Of a stretch of DNA of 64,000 nt, positions 17,368 to 26,324 are shown piece after piece. Numbering within the stretch: the stretch's first letter is position 1; every line of letters starts with the position of its first letter. The position numbers were made by a program, and so were the translations under genes. Below the pieces are notes generated by a model. It was not told the DNA's origin, made no database searches, and saw only the letters and a program-made list of their open reading frames with translations. The DNA comes from Dyadobacter luteus (GTDB taxonomy: Bacteria; Bacteroidota; Bacteroidia; Cytophagales; Spirosomataceae): positions 1 to 64,000 of the forward strand of contig NZ_QNUL01000010.1 in assembly GCF_003383615.1 (NCBI RefSeq), read 5' to 3'.

Positions 17368-17948
17368 TTCTCCTCTGCACTTTTGAAGCGTTTGTATAAA
17401 AAGAGCTGCCACTTTTCCTCTGCGACACCTGCCTTATCCATTTCTGCTCTGGCCAGTGTAAAAAACAAATCAGACAAACGGTTGATGTACGCAGGAATTG
17501 CCTCATGGACCTGATCGTTTTTGATCAGAGAAACCAGTCTGCGTTCGCCCCTTCGCATTTGTGTACGCGCAACATGACACAAGGCCGAAACTTCATTGCC
17601 GCCGGGTAAGAGGAAATAATCCGAAGGAGACGTCATAGCCGTTTCCAACGCATCTATCCACTCTTCGCAAAACTGCGCTCCATCCACTGGCATTGGATTC
17701 TTATTTTCCTTTTTGGCATCAGAAGGTCGGGCAAGATGCGACATCATGTCCATCAGATCCTTCTGAATTTTATGCAGGTTGGGCTGCCAGGAATGATCGC
17801 TTCCTAACTTCACACGCAGCAATCCAATTGTAGAATTGGCTTCATCCAAAGTTCCGATGCATTCTATACGAACATCATCCTTATCTACCCTGCTTCCTCC
17901 GAATAAACCTGTAGTTCCTTTATCTCCTTTTTTTGTATATATTTTCAT
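17364..17948 (-). CDS. cobO: PduO-type cob(I)alamin adenosyltransferase
   Basis: Adds the upper adenosyl ligand to reduced corrinoids with ATP (194 aa). N-terminal signature YTKKGDKGTTGLFGG, then the helical bundle with RRGERR and the C-terminal YINRLSDLFF motif show the PduO-type fold, not the CobA type. It overlaps cobU by 4 nt, and lies about 50 nt after btuF. Confidence 0.95.
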   Translation of the reverse strand: MKIYTKKGDKGTTGLFGGSRVDKDDVRIECIGTLDEANSTIGLLRVKLGSDHSWQPNLHKIQKDLMDMMSHLARPSDAKKENKNPMPVDGAQFCEEWIDALETAMTSPSDYFLLPGGNEVSALCHVARTQMRRGERRLVSLIKNDQVHEAIPAYINRLSDLFFTLARAEMDKAGVAEEKWQLFLYKRFKSAEEK

Positions 17949-17999
17949 GTTGTTTAGCTTAGAGCTATCAGCAATGAGCTGTTAGCTGAGATCGAAATC
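17949..17999. repeat. Short AGCT-rich spacer
   Basis: The spacer between btuF and cobO is built of AGCT words (TTAGCTTAGAGCTATCAGC, GAGCTGTTAGCTGAG). The same words fill the larger lpxB-queD spacer at 61280-61491. Confidence 0.4.
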
Positions 18000-19196
18000 T
18001 TATTTTAGTTGTTTGTAATAGAATAGTTGGTGCTTTGGGAGTAACTCGGGATGAATGATACTGATCAGGTCGGCCAATACCAGATGCGGATTTACAGCAC
18101 CGGATTCCCAATAGTCATTGGCTCCCTGGGCATTGAACCGTTTGTTATAATTGAAAATCCTACCCGTTTTAAAAGCCTGAAAATCTCCGTAACGAGCATC
18201 TTTCGCCAACATATCGGCCTTCGAATCAATATTGGTAATACTCACATTCAACCAGAAATCAGCCTTAAGCGCTACAGGGTATACAGCTTCAAAGGCAAGA
18301 GGTAAACTTCCTGTCGCACTTGTTTTTGCCCAATGATAATTGGCACCGGCATCTTCAAGAAAGCGGGCCACATAGCTGTTCCCATTGGGTACAAACCAGG
18401 CGTCGCGGGAATGCATACCTGTGATGATACCCGGCCTGTTCTTCACTTTTCGGGTCAATGCAGCCAGTCTCGAATACTCTTTCTCTACACTGGAAAACTT
18501 CTTATTCACGTCCGCTTCCCTGTTCATTAATGCAGCCAGTAATTTCACCCATTCCGCCCTGGCAAGCGGCGTTGTCTCCACCCACTCGGAGTTGATCAAA
18601 ACAGGTATTCCAGCCTGCCGCAATGACTGATAACGGTTTATTTTTGATACAGGACTTCCCACAGCCATGATCAGATCCGGACGCATACTAATCAGTAACT
18701 CTTCATTCAATCCCTGATCTTTACCCACTTCAGCTACCTTACCAGCCTTTATACGGTCCATCACTTTAATATTGGAAACGTATTTCACATTACCCATTCC
18801 TGTCAATACTGATTCAGCATTGAGAAAACCCAAAAGTCCTATATGTAGTGAAGACATAGCAACCAGACTCCGAACAGGGATTTCTATCACCTGACTTTCA
18901 GCAAAACCTTTGGGATGCGGTGTGCCACGCTGTACCAGTACGTAAGAAATTGTATCCGTTCTGTTTTCGAACGGACTCATGATCTTTACAATCTTATAGT
19001 GATTTCGGTAAGTAATTGTAAATCCTCTGGCGTGCTTAATTTTGAGTTTCTCAGGAAAGAGATCCCTGGAAAACGCTTCTTCCGTTTTATCATAAAGCGA
19101 AGAAGAGGAACTGCAAGCAGTAAAAAGCCAGATAAAAGAAATAAACTGACAGAACGTAACAATCTGTCTGCCAGCGGCAAAATAAGATTTGAGCAT
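18000..19196 (-). CDS. btuF: Corrinoid ABC transporter substrate-binding lipoprotein
   Basis: Periplasmic binding protein of the helical-backbone metal/corrinoid type (398 aa). The N-terminus has a lipobox LFTAC with Cys28 followed by a serine run. Conserved features are TGMGNVKYVS, EELLISMRPDLIMAVGSP and a long C-terminal lobe (FLEDAGANYHWA). First gene after the cobalamin riboswitch, which supports cobalamin or cobinamide as ligand over ferric siderophores. Permease and ATPase genes (btuC, btuD) are not adjacent, which is unusual for an operon that otherwise holds synthesis genes. Confidence 0.87.
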   Translation of the reverse strand: MLKSYFAAGRQIVTFCQFISFIWLFTACSSSSSLYDKTEEAFSRDLFPEKLKIKHARGFTITYRNHYKIVKIMSPFENRTDTISYVLVQRGTPHPKGFAESQVIEIPVRSLVAMSSLHIGLLGFLNAESVLTGMGNVKYVSNIKVMDRIKAGKVAEVGKDQGLNEELLISMRPDLIMAVGSPVSKINRYQSLRQAGIPVLINSEWVETTPLARAEWVKLLAALMNREADVNKKFSSVEKEYSRLAALTRKVKNRPGIITGMHSRDAWFVPNGNSYVARFLEDAGANYHWAKTSATGSLPLAFEAVYPVALKADFWLNVSITNIDSKADMLAKDARYGDFQAFKTGRIFNYNKRFNAQGANDYWESGAVNPHLVLADLISIIHPELLPKHQLFYYKQLK

Positions 19197-19206
19197 ATTT
19201 GTCTCG

Positions 19207-19225
19207 GGCTTTTCTTCCGAAAGCC
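19207..19225 (-). promoter_or_regulatory. Start-proximal hairpin, riboswitch 1 expression platform
   Basis: A 6-bp stem GGCTTT/AAAGCC with a 7-nt loop ends 10 nt before the btuF start codon. Comparable hairpins stand before the first gene of the other two riboswitch operons, so this may be the platform that controls ribosome access. Confidence 0.45.
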
Positions 19226-19240
19226 ATAGGATTATGTTTT

Positions 19241-19472
19241 AAGGCAGGTCTTCTGACTTGTTCAGATTGCGGCGCCTTCCCGGAAGGTAATGATGAGTTA
19301 TGAATGAAGAGTTAAAAATTTAACTACCGAAACTCATTCTTAATTCTTCACTCTTAATTTTCTTCCAGTGGCTTCTATTACCACAATCTCTTTTTCGAAC
19401 TTACAGCAGCGGAGACTGTTCCGGACTTACACCGGGATTCCCTTTTCATTACACCGAAGTGTAAACCTCTTG
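19241..19472 (-). promoter_or_regulatory. Cobalamin riboswitch 1
   Basis: On the minus strand the core reads AGGGAATCCCGGTG, then AGTCCGG, CCGCTGCTGTAA and GCCACTG, and ends with the B12 box AGTCAGAAGACCTGCC at about 19243-19258. The variable arm (19286-19366) is filled by an imperfect inverted repeat shared with riboswitch 3. It precedes btuF-cobO-cobU-cobT-cobS-cobC and should repress it when adenosylcobalamin is plentiful. Confidence 0.95.
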
Positions 19473-19476
19473 AAAA

Positions 19477-19484
19477 CAAAGTTA
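19477..19484 (-). promoter_or_regulatory. -7 promoter box TAACTTTG (minus)
   Basis: Fits TAnnTTTG directly before the start of riboswitch 1, so transcription would begin within a few bases of the aptamer. It abuts the stop codon of the NTPase gene. Confidence 0.6.
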
Positions 19485-20030
19485 CTAAGAATTAGGCAGG
19501 GATTTCAGGTACGACAGAATAAAATCGCAACGTGAAGAAACACTTGTCTTTGGAAGTGCTATTGTATTATATCCAAGTTTCTGATATATCGAAACTATTG
19601 CATTGTGCAGGATTGTTGATTCTTCGAAAGTCTGCCAACGCTCCTCATCATTGACATATATTTCCTTCCACGGAGGACCAACAAATACAATATCGTGGTA
19701 GCGATAATTTTCAGATGCCTGATAGAAGTTCTTACCCACAGGAATACCTCCCACCTGCAGATACGCGATAATATCAGGAATGCCACGGTCAAAAAACGAA
19801 GCAGCACCAACTTGCAAATTGCAATTGTAATCAAAAACCATTCTTTCCAAAACCAGATCCGCAAAACACTTCAGGTTAATCCAGGGCAGACAAGATCCAC
19901 CATTTGCCACTTCTTCCTGAATAAGAACCCGTGAAACCTCGGGTACGCAGTGATGTCCTTTTAAAGACAGTTGATCAATCAATGTGGATTTACCAGATCC
20001 CGGGCCACCGGTAATAATAATACTGTTCAT
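19485..20030 (-). CDS. P-loop NTPase of the AAA_28 type
   Basis: A 181-aa soluble ATPase/kinase-like protein with Walker A GGPGSGKST at residues 8-16, FFDRGIPDIIAYL (a Walker-B-like region with DRG) and a VGPPWKEIYVNDEERWQTF segment seen in AAA_28 proteins. Function is unknown; members often lie near cobalamin or cofactor genes. It ends directly at the promoter of riboswitch 1 and probably forms its own unit. A nucleoside or nucleotide kinase role is a guess. Confidence 0.8.
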   Translation of the reverse strand: MNSIIITGGPGSGKSTLIDQLSLKGHHCVPEVSRVLIQEEVANGGSCLPWINLKCFADLVLERMVFDYNCNLQVGAASFFDRGIPDIIAYLQVGGIPVGKNFYQASENYRYHDIVFVGPPWKEIYVNDEERWQTFEESTILHNAIVSIYQKLGYNTIALPKTSVSSRCDFILSYLKSLPNS

Positions 20031-20086
20031 TACATTTTACGATTCCTCACGTCCAAGCTGCAAACCTAATTCTAAACCGGCTTAAA

Positions 20087-20973
20087 ATGAAACGGGATGA
20101 CAATTTATGGAAAGCGATTCTGGAAGACGTATTTGATGACTTTCTGACATTTTCTACCCGGATTCAGGTCAACTATTTGATCTTGACAAAGGATTTGAAT
20201 ACCTCGACAAAGAGCTGGAGCAGCTTTTTCCACCGGAGGAAGATATTTATGCACTGCGTTTTGTAGATAAATTAGTTAAGATTTATACCCGACAAGGAAC
20301 TGAACAATGGATTCTGGTTCACGTAGAAGTCCAAGGCTATGCGGACGAGTATTTTGCAGAAAGGATGTTCACATACTACTACCGTATTTTGGATAAGTAT
20401 CAAAAGCCAATCACTGCTTTTGCAATATTGACGGATGCAAACAAAAAGTATCATCCTGACCGTTATGAAAGCTCGTTTCTAGGGACAAGAGTGCTGTACG
20501 AGTTCAATTCATATAAGGTTCTGAATCAGAATCCGGAAGAATTGCTGGCCAGCAATAATCCTTTTGCCATAGTGATTCTCGTGGTTCATACCGCTATTCA
20601 TGCTAAAAAACTAAATGATAACCAGATCTTCCCGCTAAAAATCGAACTCACCAAAAGACTGTTAGCCAAAGAGATAAGTAAAACCAAAATCAGACAATTA
20701 CTAAACTTTCTCAAATACTACATTCGTTTTGAAAACAAGGAAACGGAAGTTAAATTTGAAGAAGAATTAGATTTCATCACTGAAAAAAGAAAGACCATGG
20801 GAATTGAAGAATTTTTGCTGGACCGAGCCAAAAAGGAAGGTGAACGGGAGAGTGCCGTCAAATTTGTAAATACCCTCATTAAAGAAACTACTTTCTCAGT
20901 TGAAAAAATTGCCAGTCTTGTGGGCGTATCGGTAGATTTTGTCAATAAGCTGAAGGCAGAAATGAAAAATTAG
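20087..20973 (+). pseudogene. Rpn/PD-(D/E)XK-type nuclease gene broken by a frameshift
   Basis: The first 22 codons from the ATG at 20087 (MKRDDNLWKAILEDVFDDFL...) fit the N-terminus of an Rpn-type recombination-promoting nuclease. At a T4 run (20150-20153) the similarity jumps frame: reading on in the next frame gives FYPDSGQLFDLDKGFEYL, then WILVHVEVQGYADEYF with the nuclease core, without interruption to the stop at 20973. One missing T explains the break. The continuing frame has stops just upstream, so no intact protein can be made; translation from an inner ATG at 20365 would lack the nuclease core. The end overlaps cbiB by 32 nt on the other strand. A sequencing error in the T run is possible. 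Confidence 0.8.
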
Positions 20974-21904
20974 AAATCAGGAAAAAGATAGCAATCAATA
21001 GTACAACCATAAAACAAACCTTATGATTGATCCATGCTACTTCTCTGATCTCATCCGGATGTATTTCCCTGTCAACTTCTCCGATAAATGGCTTTTCAAC
21101 CAGCTTTCCATGATACATATTGGGTCCACCAAAACGACAATTTAGTATTCCTGCCAACGTTGCTTCAGGATAACCTGAGTTCGGACTCTTGTGATTACTT
21201 CCATATTGCAACATAAATCGCAGCCCTCTTTTACTTAGCACTACCAATACCATGAGAATTGCAGTAAGTCGTGCCGGAATAAAATTAGCAACATCATCAA
21301 GTCTGGCTGCAAACTTCCCGAATTGCTCATATCTCTCGCTACGGTATCCGATCATGGAATCCAGTGTATTGATCATCTTGTAAGCCATCATACCCGGAAC
21401 CCCTCCTATCGCATAAAAAAATAAGGGAGCCACCACTCCATCACTGAGATTTTCGGACATCGTTTCCAATACTGCAATCCGGATTTGCTGAGCAGACAAT
21501 TGTGAGGTATCTCTACCAACAATCCGAGATAACTGAGTTCTGCCGGATTTTATTCCCTCTTCATTCAATACTTTAAAAACAGCTCTCCCCTCACTGATCA
21601 GGTTGTGATTGGCTAACCCGTACCAGACAAAGATGCTGTTTATAAGAATGAACAGCCAGTCAGAAATCTGTAGAAGAAGGTAATTCAATATTAGAAAAAA
21701 CAGAAAAGTACCAGCGACCAATGAGATTGACAGCATGACACCTTTCGCAAAACGTGCACTACTTTTATTGAGCAGACGTTCCCCGAAGGCTATCAAATTT
21801 CCAAAAACCCGGATCGGATGCGGCCAATCCTGAGGATCTCCCACAACGAGATCCAGAACATAGCCAATGATGAGGGGCAAGATTAATAGTAGAGATTCTT
21901 CCAT
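20942..21904 (-). CDS. cbiB: Adenosylcobinamide-phosphate synthase
   Basis: Membrane enzyme (320 aa) that attaches the aminopropanol arm, or its phosphate, to cobyric acid. Family motifs: GYVLDLVVGDPQDWPHPIR near the N-terminus, ETMSENLSDGVVAPLFFYA and YKMINTLDSMIGYRSERY in the middle, and four to five hydrophobic helices. It overlaps the aminotransferase gene by 22 nt and is the last gene of the riboswitch-2 operon. Confidence 0.95.
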   Translation of the reverse strand: MEESLLLILPLIIGYVLDLVVGDPQDWPHPIRVFGNLIAFGERLLNKSSARFAKGVMLSISLVAGTFLFFLILNYLLLQISDWLFILINSIFVWYGLANHNLISEGRAVFKVLNEEGIKSGRTQLSRIVGRDTSQLSAQQIRIAVLETMSENLSDGVVAPLFFYAIGGVPGMMAYKMINTLDSMIGYRSERYEQFGKFAARLDDVANFIPARLTAILMVLVVLSKRGLRFMLQYGSNHKSPNSGYPEATLAGILNCRFGGPNMYHGKLVEKPFIGEVDREIHPDEIREVAWINHKVCFMVVLLIAIFFLISNFSFLPSAY

Positions 21905-22905
21905 TCTAAAAGTGCGTTAACCAACAAAGAATTTTTCTCCGCACTGAGTGTAGCTACACGAAAATGCTGTCGGGATAAACCTCTGAAATTTCCCGCATCA
22001 CGAATTAATATGCCATGTTTCTCTATCAAAAATGTTTTGAGGTGCGCAGCATTTCTGACATTTGTTTTACCCAGAAAAAAATGCGTTGATGTATCCAGCA
22101 AAGCACAGGAATCATTCATTTTCAACTGGGATAAAAATATATCTCTATCATTTAGCAACTGAAAAACAGGCGGTTGAACGGATGTATAATTCTCAAAAAT
22201 GAACTTCCCAGCTGCCAGAGCCAACGAATTGACGGTCCACGGCTGCTTAATCCGTAACAGTTGTTCGATATTGTAAGGCTGAGAAACGATATATCCCAGT
22301 CTCAATCCCGGAATCGCATAAGCCTTGGTGAGACTACGCAGAATCACCAGATTATCATACCTTTCGATCTGATCAATTAGCGATACCGCATATGGTGCAA
22401 AATCGATAAAAGCCTCGTCGACAATAAAAAGGCAAGCCGGATTTTTCCGCACCCACTGTTCCAGATCAGGAAAATGTTGGCCTGTCGGATTGTTAGGATT
22501 ACAGATAAAAACTACTTCCGAGCGCAGTCTGGGTAAACGTAAACTATCTTCCCAGCTCAGGAATTCGAGCTGATGATCAAATATGCTGCAAGCATCTTCA
22601 TATTCAGAAAATGCAGGAATGACGATCGTTGTCCGCTTGGTAGCAAATAATTGAGCGAGCTGGTAAATACTTTCGGTAGTGCCACTGCTGATTTGAATAT
22701 ATGAATCAGGAAGTTGATGATGCGTCGCGATCAGATGCTGTAAACTTTCTGAAACCACTTCAGGATAACGGTTTACTCCCTCCCACGAATTGATCACATA
22801 CTCCTTCAAACCCGCAGGTTCACCACCATACCAGACGTTCGTACTGAAGTCTGCAACGATATTTTGCCCATACCTGTAACCATCATCTCCGTGTCCTAAA
22901 AGCAT
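21883..22905 (-). CDS. cobD: CobD-like threonine-phosphate decarboxylase (PLP enzyme)
   Basis: Fold type I PLP enzyme (340 aa) that should make (R)-1-amino-2-propanol phosphate from threonine phosphate for CbiB. N-terminal HGDDGYRYGQNIVADFSTNV is typical of CobC/CobD; CNPNNPTGQ and the PLP lysine in SLTKAYAIPGLRLGY are present. Sequence alone does not separate it well from histidinol-phosphate aminotransferase, but its place between cobQ and cbiB does. Confidence 0.88.
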   Translation of the reverse strand: MLLGHGDDGYRYGQNIVADFSTNVWYGGEPAGLKEYVINSWEGVNRYPEVVSESLQHLIATHHQLPDSYIQISSGTTESIYQLAQLFATKRTTIVIPAFSEYEDACSIFDHQLEFLSWEDSLRLPRLRSEVVFICNPNNPTGQHFPDLEQWVRKNPACLFIVDEAFIDFAPYAVSLIDQIERYDNLVILRSLTKAYAIPGLRLGYIVSQPYNIEQLLRIKQPWTVNSLALAAGKFIFENYTSVQPPVFQLLNDRDIFLSQLKMNDSCALLDTSTHFFLGKTNVRNAAHLKTFLIEKHGILIRDAGNFRGLSRQHFRVATLSAEKNSLLVNALLEWKNLYY

Positions 22906-22918
22906 TCTTCTCTTGCTA

Positions 22919-24394
22919 TCACTTTAAACTGTTGTAAATTTTGTCCATATCAACATGCTTTCGAATTACATCCGCCAGCCGGTTGTATTGATCGTTCTTG
23001 AAATCCTGAAAGCTGTAGTCATCTTTCGCAACTTCATTAGTATATGGAGCTAATAACTGTTCCAAAACCACCTGATTATCCAAAATTCCGTGCAGATAAG
23101 ATCCCCAGGTTTTACTATTCAGCAAATATCCATCGTTACTTCCATCACTTAAAACCGCAACCGGTTGCTCCTTACCTTGCACGCTGGTTTCGCCCATGTG
23201 AATTTCATAGCCTTCACAAATATCACTATTGCCTAAAAATGAAAACTGACACTGTACCGTTTTTTTATCAGCACGCAGGATGGTTTTAACCGGCAATATA
23301 CCCAGTCCTGGAATCTGTTCAATAGCACCTTCCACATGCTCAGGGTCTTCAATCATTTCACCCATCATCTGAAATCCGCCGCATATGCCGATGACTGTTT
23401 TCCCCGCTTTATGTGCATCCACGATTGTTTTTGCCAAGCCATTATTCTTGATCGCCAACATATCTCCTATCGTATTTTTGCTTCCGGGAATGATGACAAT
23501 ATCGGCTTTTGCGACCTCAACAACATCGGCAGTATAATATAGATTTACTCTCGAATCCCGTTCCAGACGATCAAAATCTGTAAAATTGGATAGTCGTTTC
23601 AGTAAGATTACAGCCACATTTACCTTGCCTTCTACCGAAGACTTGTACTTAGACTCCAGCGACACCGAATCTTCCTCTTCAATATGAATATCTCGGAAAT
23701 AAGGCAACACGCCAACCACCGGCAAGTCCGTCAGCTTTTCCAGAAGTAGTCTTCCTTCTTCAAAAAGCCTGCTATCTCCTCTGAACTTATTGATAATAAT
23801 ACCTTTCATACACGCCCTTTCTTCAGGCGTAAGCAAAGCGATTGTTCCATACACACTACCAAAAACGCCACCTTTATCAATATCCGCAACCAAATAAGTA
23901 GCAGCACCGGCATGAGCTGCCATGCGCATATTGGTAATGTCCCGATGTTTGAGGTTTAATTCTGAAATGCTTCCGGCGCCTTCCATCACAATAGGTGAGA
24001 AGCGTCCCGACAGCCGGTCGAAAGCCTGCTTTACTGCCGCAAATAATTCACGCCGGTCGTTTTCCATGAAGTACGCATAGGCCGACTGGTTTCCTACAGG
24101 TTTGCCGTTCAGTACAACTTGTGAAGACTTGTCGCTGGTTGGCTTCAGTAACACTGGATTCATATCAGTACTACAGGGAATGCCGGCAGCCTCAGCCTGT
24201 ACCGCCTGTGCACGTCCTATCTCCAACCCGTCCGGTGTAACGTAACTGTTCAGAGACATATTCTGCGCTTTGAACGGAGCAGGTGTATATCCATCCTGCA
24301 GGAAAATCCGGCAAAATCCTGCCGCAATTACACTTTTGCCAACGTCAGAGCCCGTACCTACAAACATGATCGGCTTTAGTGATTTTTCAATCAT
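22919..24394 (-). CDS. cobQ: Cobyric acid synthase
   Basis: ATP- and glutamine-dependent amidase (491 aa) that amidates side chains b, d, e and g of the corrin. N-terminal synthetase domain starts MFVGTGSDVGKSVIAAGFCR and holds PFKAQNMSLNSYVT; the glutamine amidotransferase domain has the Cys nucleophile in VIGICGGFQMMGE and a histidine in SYLHGILDN. Usual length and order. Confidence 0.97.
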   Translation of the reverse strand: MIEKSLKPIMFVGTGSDVGKSVIAAGFCRIFLQDGYTPAPFKAQNMSLNSYVTPDGLEIGRAQAVQAEAAGIPCSTDMNPVLLKPTSDKSSQVVLNGKPVGNQSAYAYFMENDRRELFAAVKQAFDRLSGRFSPIVMEGAGSISELNLKHRDITNMRMAAHAGAATYLVADIDKGGVFGSVYGTIALLTPEERACMKGIIINKFRGDSRLFEEGRLLLEKLTDLPVVGVLPYFRDIHIEEEDSVSLESKYKSSVEGKVNVAVILLKRLSNFTDFDRLERDSRVNLYYTADVVEVAKADIVIIPGSKNTIGDMLAIKNNGLAKTIVDAHKAGKTVIGICGGFQMMGEMIEDPEHVEGAIEQIPGLGILPVKTILRADKKTVQCQFSFLGNSDICEGYEIHMGETSVQGKEQPVAVLSDGSNDGYLLNSKTWGSYLHGILDNQVVLEQLLAPYTNEVAKDDYSFQDFKNDQYNRLADVIRKHVDMDKIYNSLK

Positions 24395-24437
24395 ATATCA
24401 ATTGGCTTACTCATCATCAATAATAATTTCAGGAATC

Positions 24438-26318
24438 TTATACTTCCATGCGATCCAACACGGTGCTTGTCAATACCTCAGCTGACAAACTATCCAGTGC
24501 CATACATTCTCCACCCAGCGCAGCCGCAAGCTCTGCAGCACGACCAAACTTCAGATAACCCTGTTCGGTATCCAGCACCAGAGAGGAGACTTCTTTTGTA
24601 AGTATTTCTCCTGAAAGCTGAATCACTTGCTTCCATGCATCGCCTCCACCCGGCAATGGTACATTTGCTTTTCCATCACTTAGTATGACCAAAAGCGGCG
24701 TGATACTATTTTTATTTTGGTTCAAAACCTGAACAGTCAATTGTAATGCATGTGCCAGTGGCGTTCTTCCACCGGTCGGTAAACTTTCCAATGCTCTTTC
24801 AGCCAAATCTATACTGAATGTGGGTTCAAGAATGACCTCAGCTTCCACACCCCGGAATGCGATCACTCCAACCATATCTCTCTTCTGATAAGCATCTTTC
24901 AGCAAAGAAAGTACGCTTCCTTTCACAGCTTCCATACGTTGTGCAGCTGCCATAGAGCCCGATGCGTCGACGACAAACAAAATCAGATTACCAGATTTTC
25001 CTTGCCTGATTTTCTGATGTATATCTTCTTTTTGAATCGATAACTCATCTGCATTTCGGACTATGGCCTGCTGGATGGTTTGTGAATAATCAATATTTGT
25101 TGCTGATTCCTTTCGTTCTGATCTTACCTGAAAACCTTTGGGCGAATCAACCACTTTACTTCTCCTTCCCGCTACCGGATTTTCGGTTGGCAATATACTT
25201 TTCAGCTCCGGCACTTCCGTCTCCTGCCCTACTGCAAAAATTTGTGTGGGAGCACAATGATCAGGCTCGCCACAGTCGCTGCTTTCCTTTGAGTCTGAAT
25301 CGTCGGCAGATTGAGACAATTCGTTTTTATTCTGAGATTGCGTATTCTTAAATTCCTGATTTCCAGCATCTGTATCAGATTGTGGCTTCGGTTGACCAGC
25401 TGGCTTTTTACCGCGTCGATGTAGTAAAACCAACTCCGCTGCCTCCCGTATATCGCCGGAGATAACCTCTTTCCTACCAGCCATAGCAGCGAGTGTAATC
25501 GCAGTTTTATACATCACAATATCCGCCCGAAGACTAAAAACAGACCATTCTATACAAAGCTGACTAATCAGATTAAGAAGTCCGTCGGGCATTGTGACCT
25601 CAGGTAGAAGCTGCTGAGCGCGGGCAATTTGTTTCTGCTGATTCAGCTGAGCTGCTTCCCACTTTGCAGAAAATGTTTCCTGATTATTTTCAAAAGCAAT
25701 TCGTCGGCGTACCACTTCTGTTCTCTCACTCACTTCCATTTGTGACTCCACTTCCACCATCAGTCCAAACCTGTCCAGAAACTGCGGACGCAGATTACCT
25801 TCTTCCGGATTCATGGTTCCTATCAGAATAAACTTTGAAGGATGACTCACCGACATACCTTCACGCTGTACGGTATTTACGCCCGATACCGATACATCCA
25901 GCAATATATCCACCAGATGATCCTGCAAAAGATTGACTTCGTCGATATACACAATCCCTTTGTGCGCCGCTGCAAGCAAACCCGGTAAGAACTTCTTTTT
26001 CTTCTCAGCTACAATCGCCTGCAAATCAAGACTTCCCAACACCCGATCCTCGGAAGCGCCTAACGGCAGATCCACAAAGGGTACAGTTTGAAGTTGGTCA
26101 TCAGTGTACTGGTCGCTATCAAAAAGTGAATTACTTTCCCTCACTATCAAAGGCATCACCTCCGATAATCCACGTACAGCAGTAGTCTTCGCCGTCCCCT
26201 TTTCTCCTTTGATCAACACCCCGCCTATAGCAGGATTAACCGCACAGAGCAAAAGGGCCTTTTTCAATTTTTCTTGCCCCACAATCGCAGTGAAGGGATA
26301 TTGGTTTGTCATATTCAT
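24438..26318 (-). CDS. Chelatase AAA-VWA subunit (ChlI-ChlD fusion)
   Basis: Motor subunit (626 aa) of a magnesium-chelatase-type complex, here most likely the partner of CobN for cobalt insertion. The N-terminal AAA+ domain has Walker A GEKGTAKTT and Walker B IVYIDEVNLLQ; an acidic, low-complexity linker follows (about 325-385, with paired Cys), then a von Willebrand A domain with the MIDAS motif FVVDASGSM. It begins 6 nt after cobN. In the classical aerobic pathway CobS and CobT do this job, so the fusion replaces two proteins. Confidence 0.9.
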   Translation of the reverse strand: MNMTNQYPFTAIVGQEKLKKALLLCAVNPAIGGVLIKGEKGTAKTTAVRGLSEVMPLIVRESNSLFDSDQYTDDQLQTVPFVDLPLGASEDRVLGSLDLQAIVAEKKKKFLPGLLAAAHKGIVYIDEVNLLQDHLVDILLDVSVSGVNTVQREGMSVSHPSKFILIGTMNPEEGNLRPQFLDRFGLMVEVESQMEVSERTEVVRRRIAFENNQETFSAKWEAAQLNQQKQIARAQQLLPEVTMPDGLLNLISQLCIEWSVFSLRADIVMYKTAITLAAMAGRKEVISGDIREAAELVLLHRRGKKPAGQPKPQSDTDAGNQEFKNTQSQNKNELSQSADDSDSKESSDCGEPDHCAPTQIFAVGQETEVPELKSILPTENPVAGRRSKVVDSPKGFQVRSERKESATNIDYSQTIQQAIVRNADELSIQKEDIHQKIRQGKSGNLILFVVDASGSMAAAQRMEAVKGSVLSLLKDAYQKRDMVGVIAFRGVEAEVILEPTFSIDLAERALESLPTGGRTPLAHALQLTVQVLNQNKNSITPLLVILSDGKANVPLPGGGDAWKQVIQLSGEILTKEVSSLVLDTEQGYLKFGRAAELAAALGGECMALDSLSAEVLTSTVLDRMEV

Positions 26319-26324
26319 TCAAAT

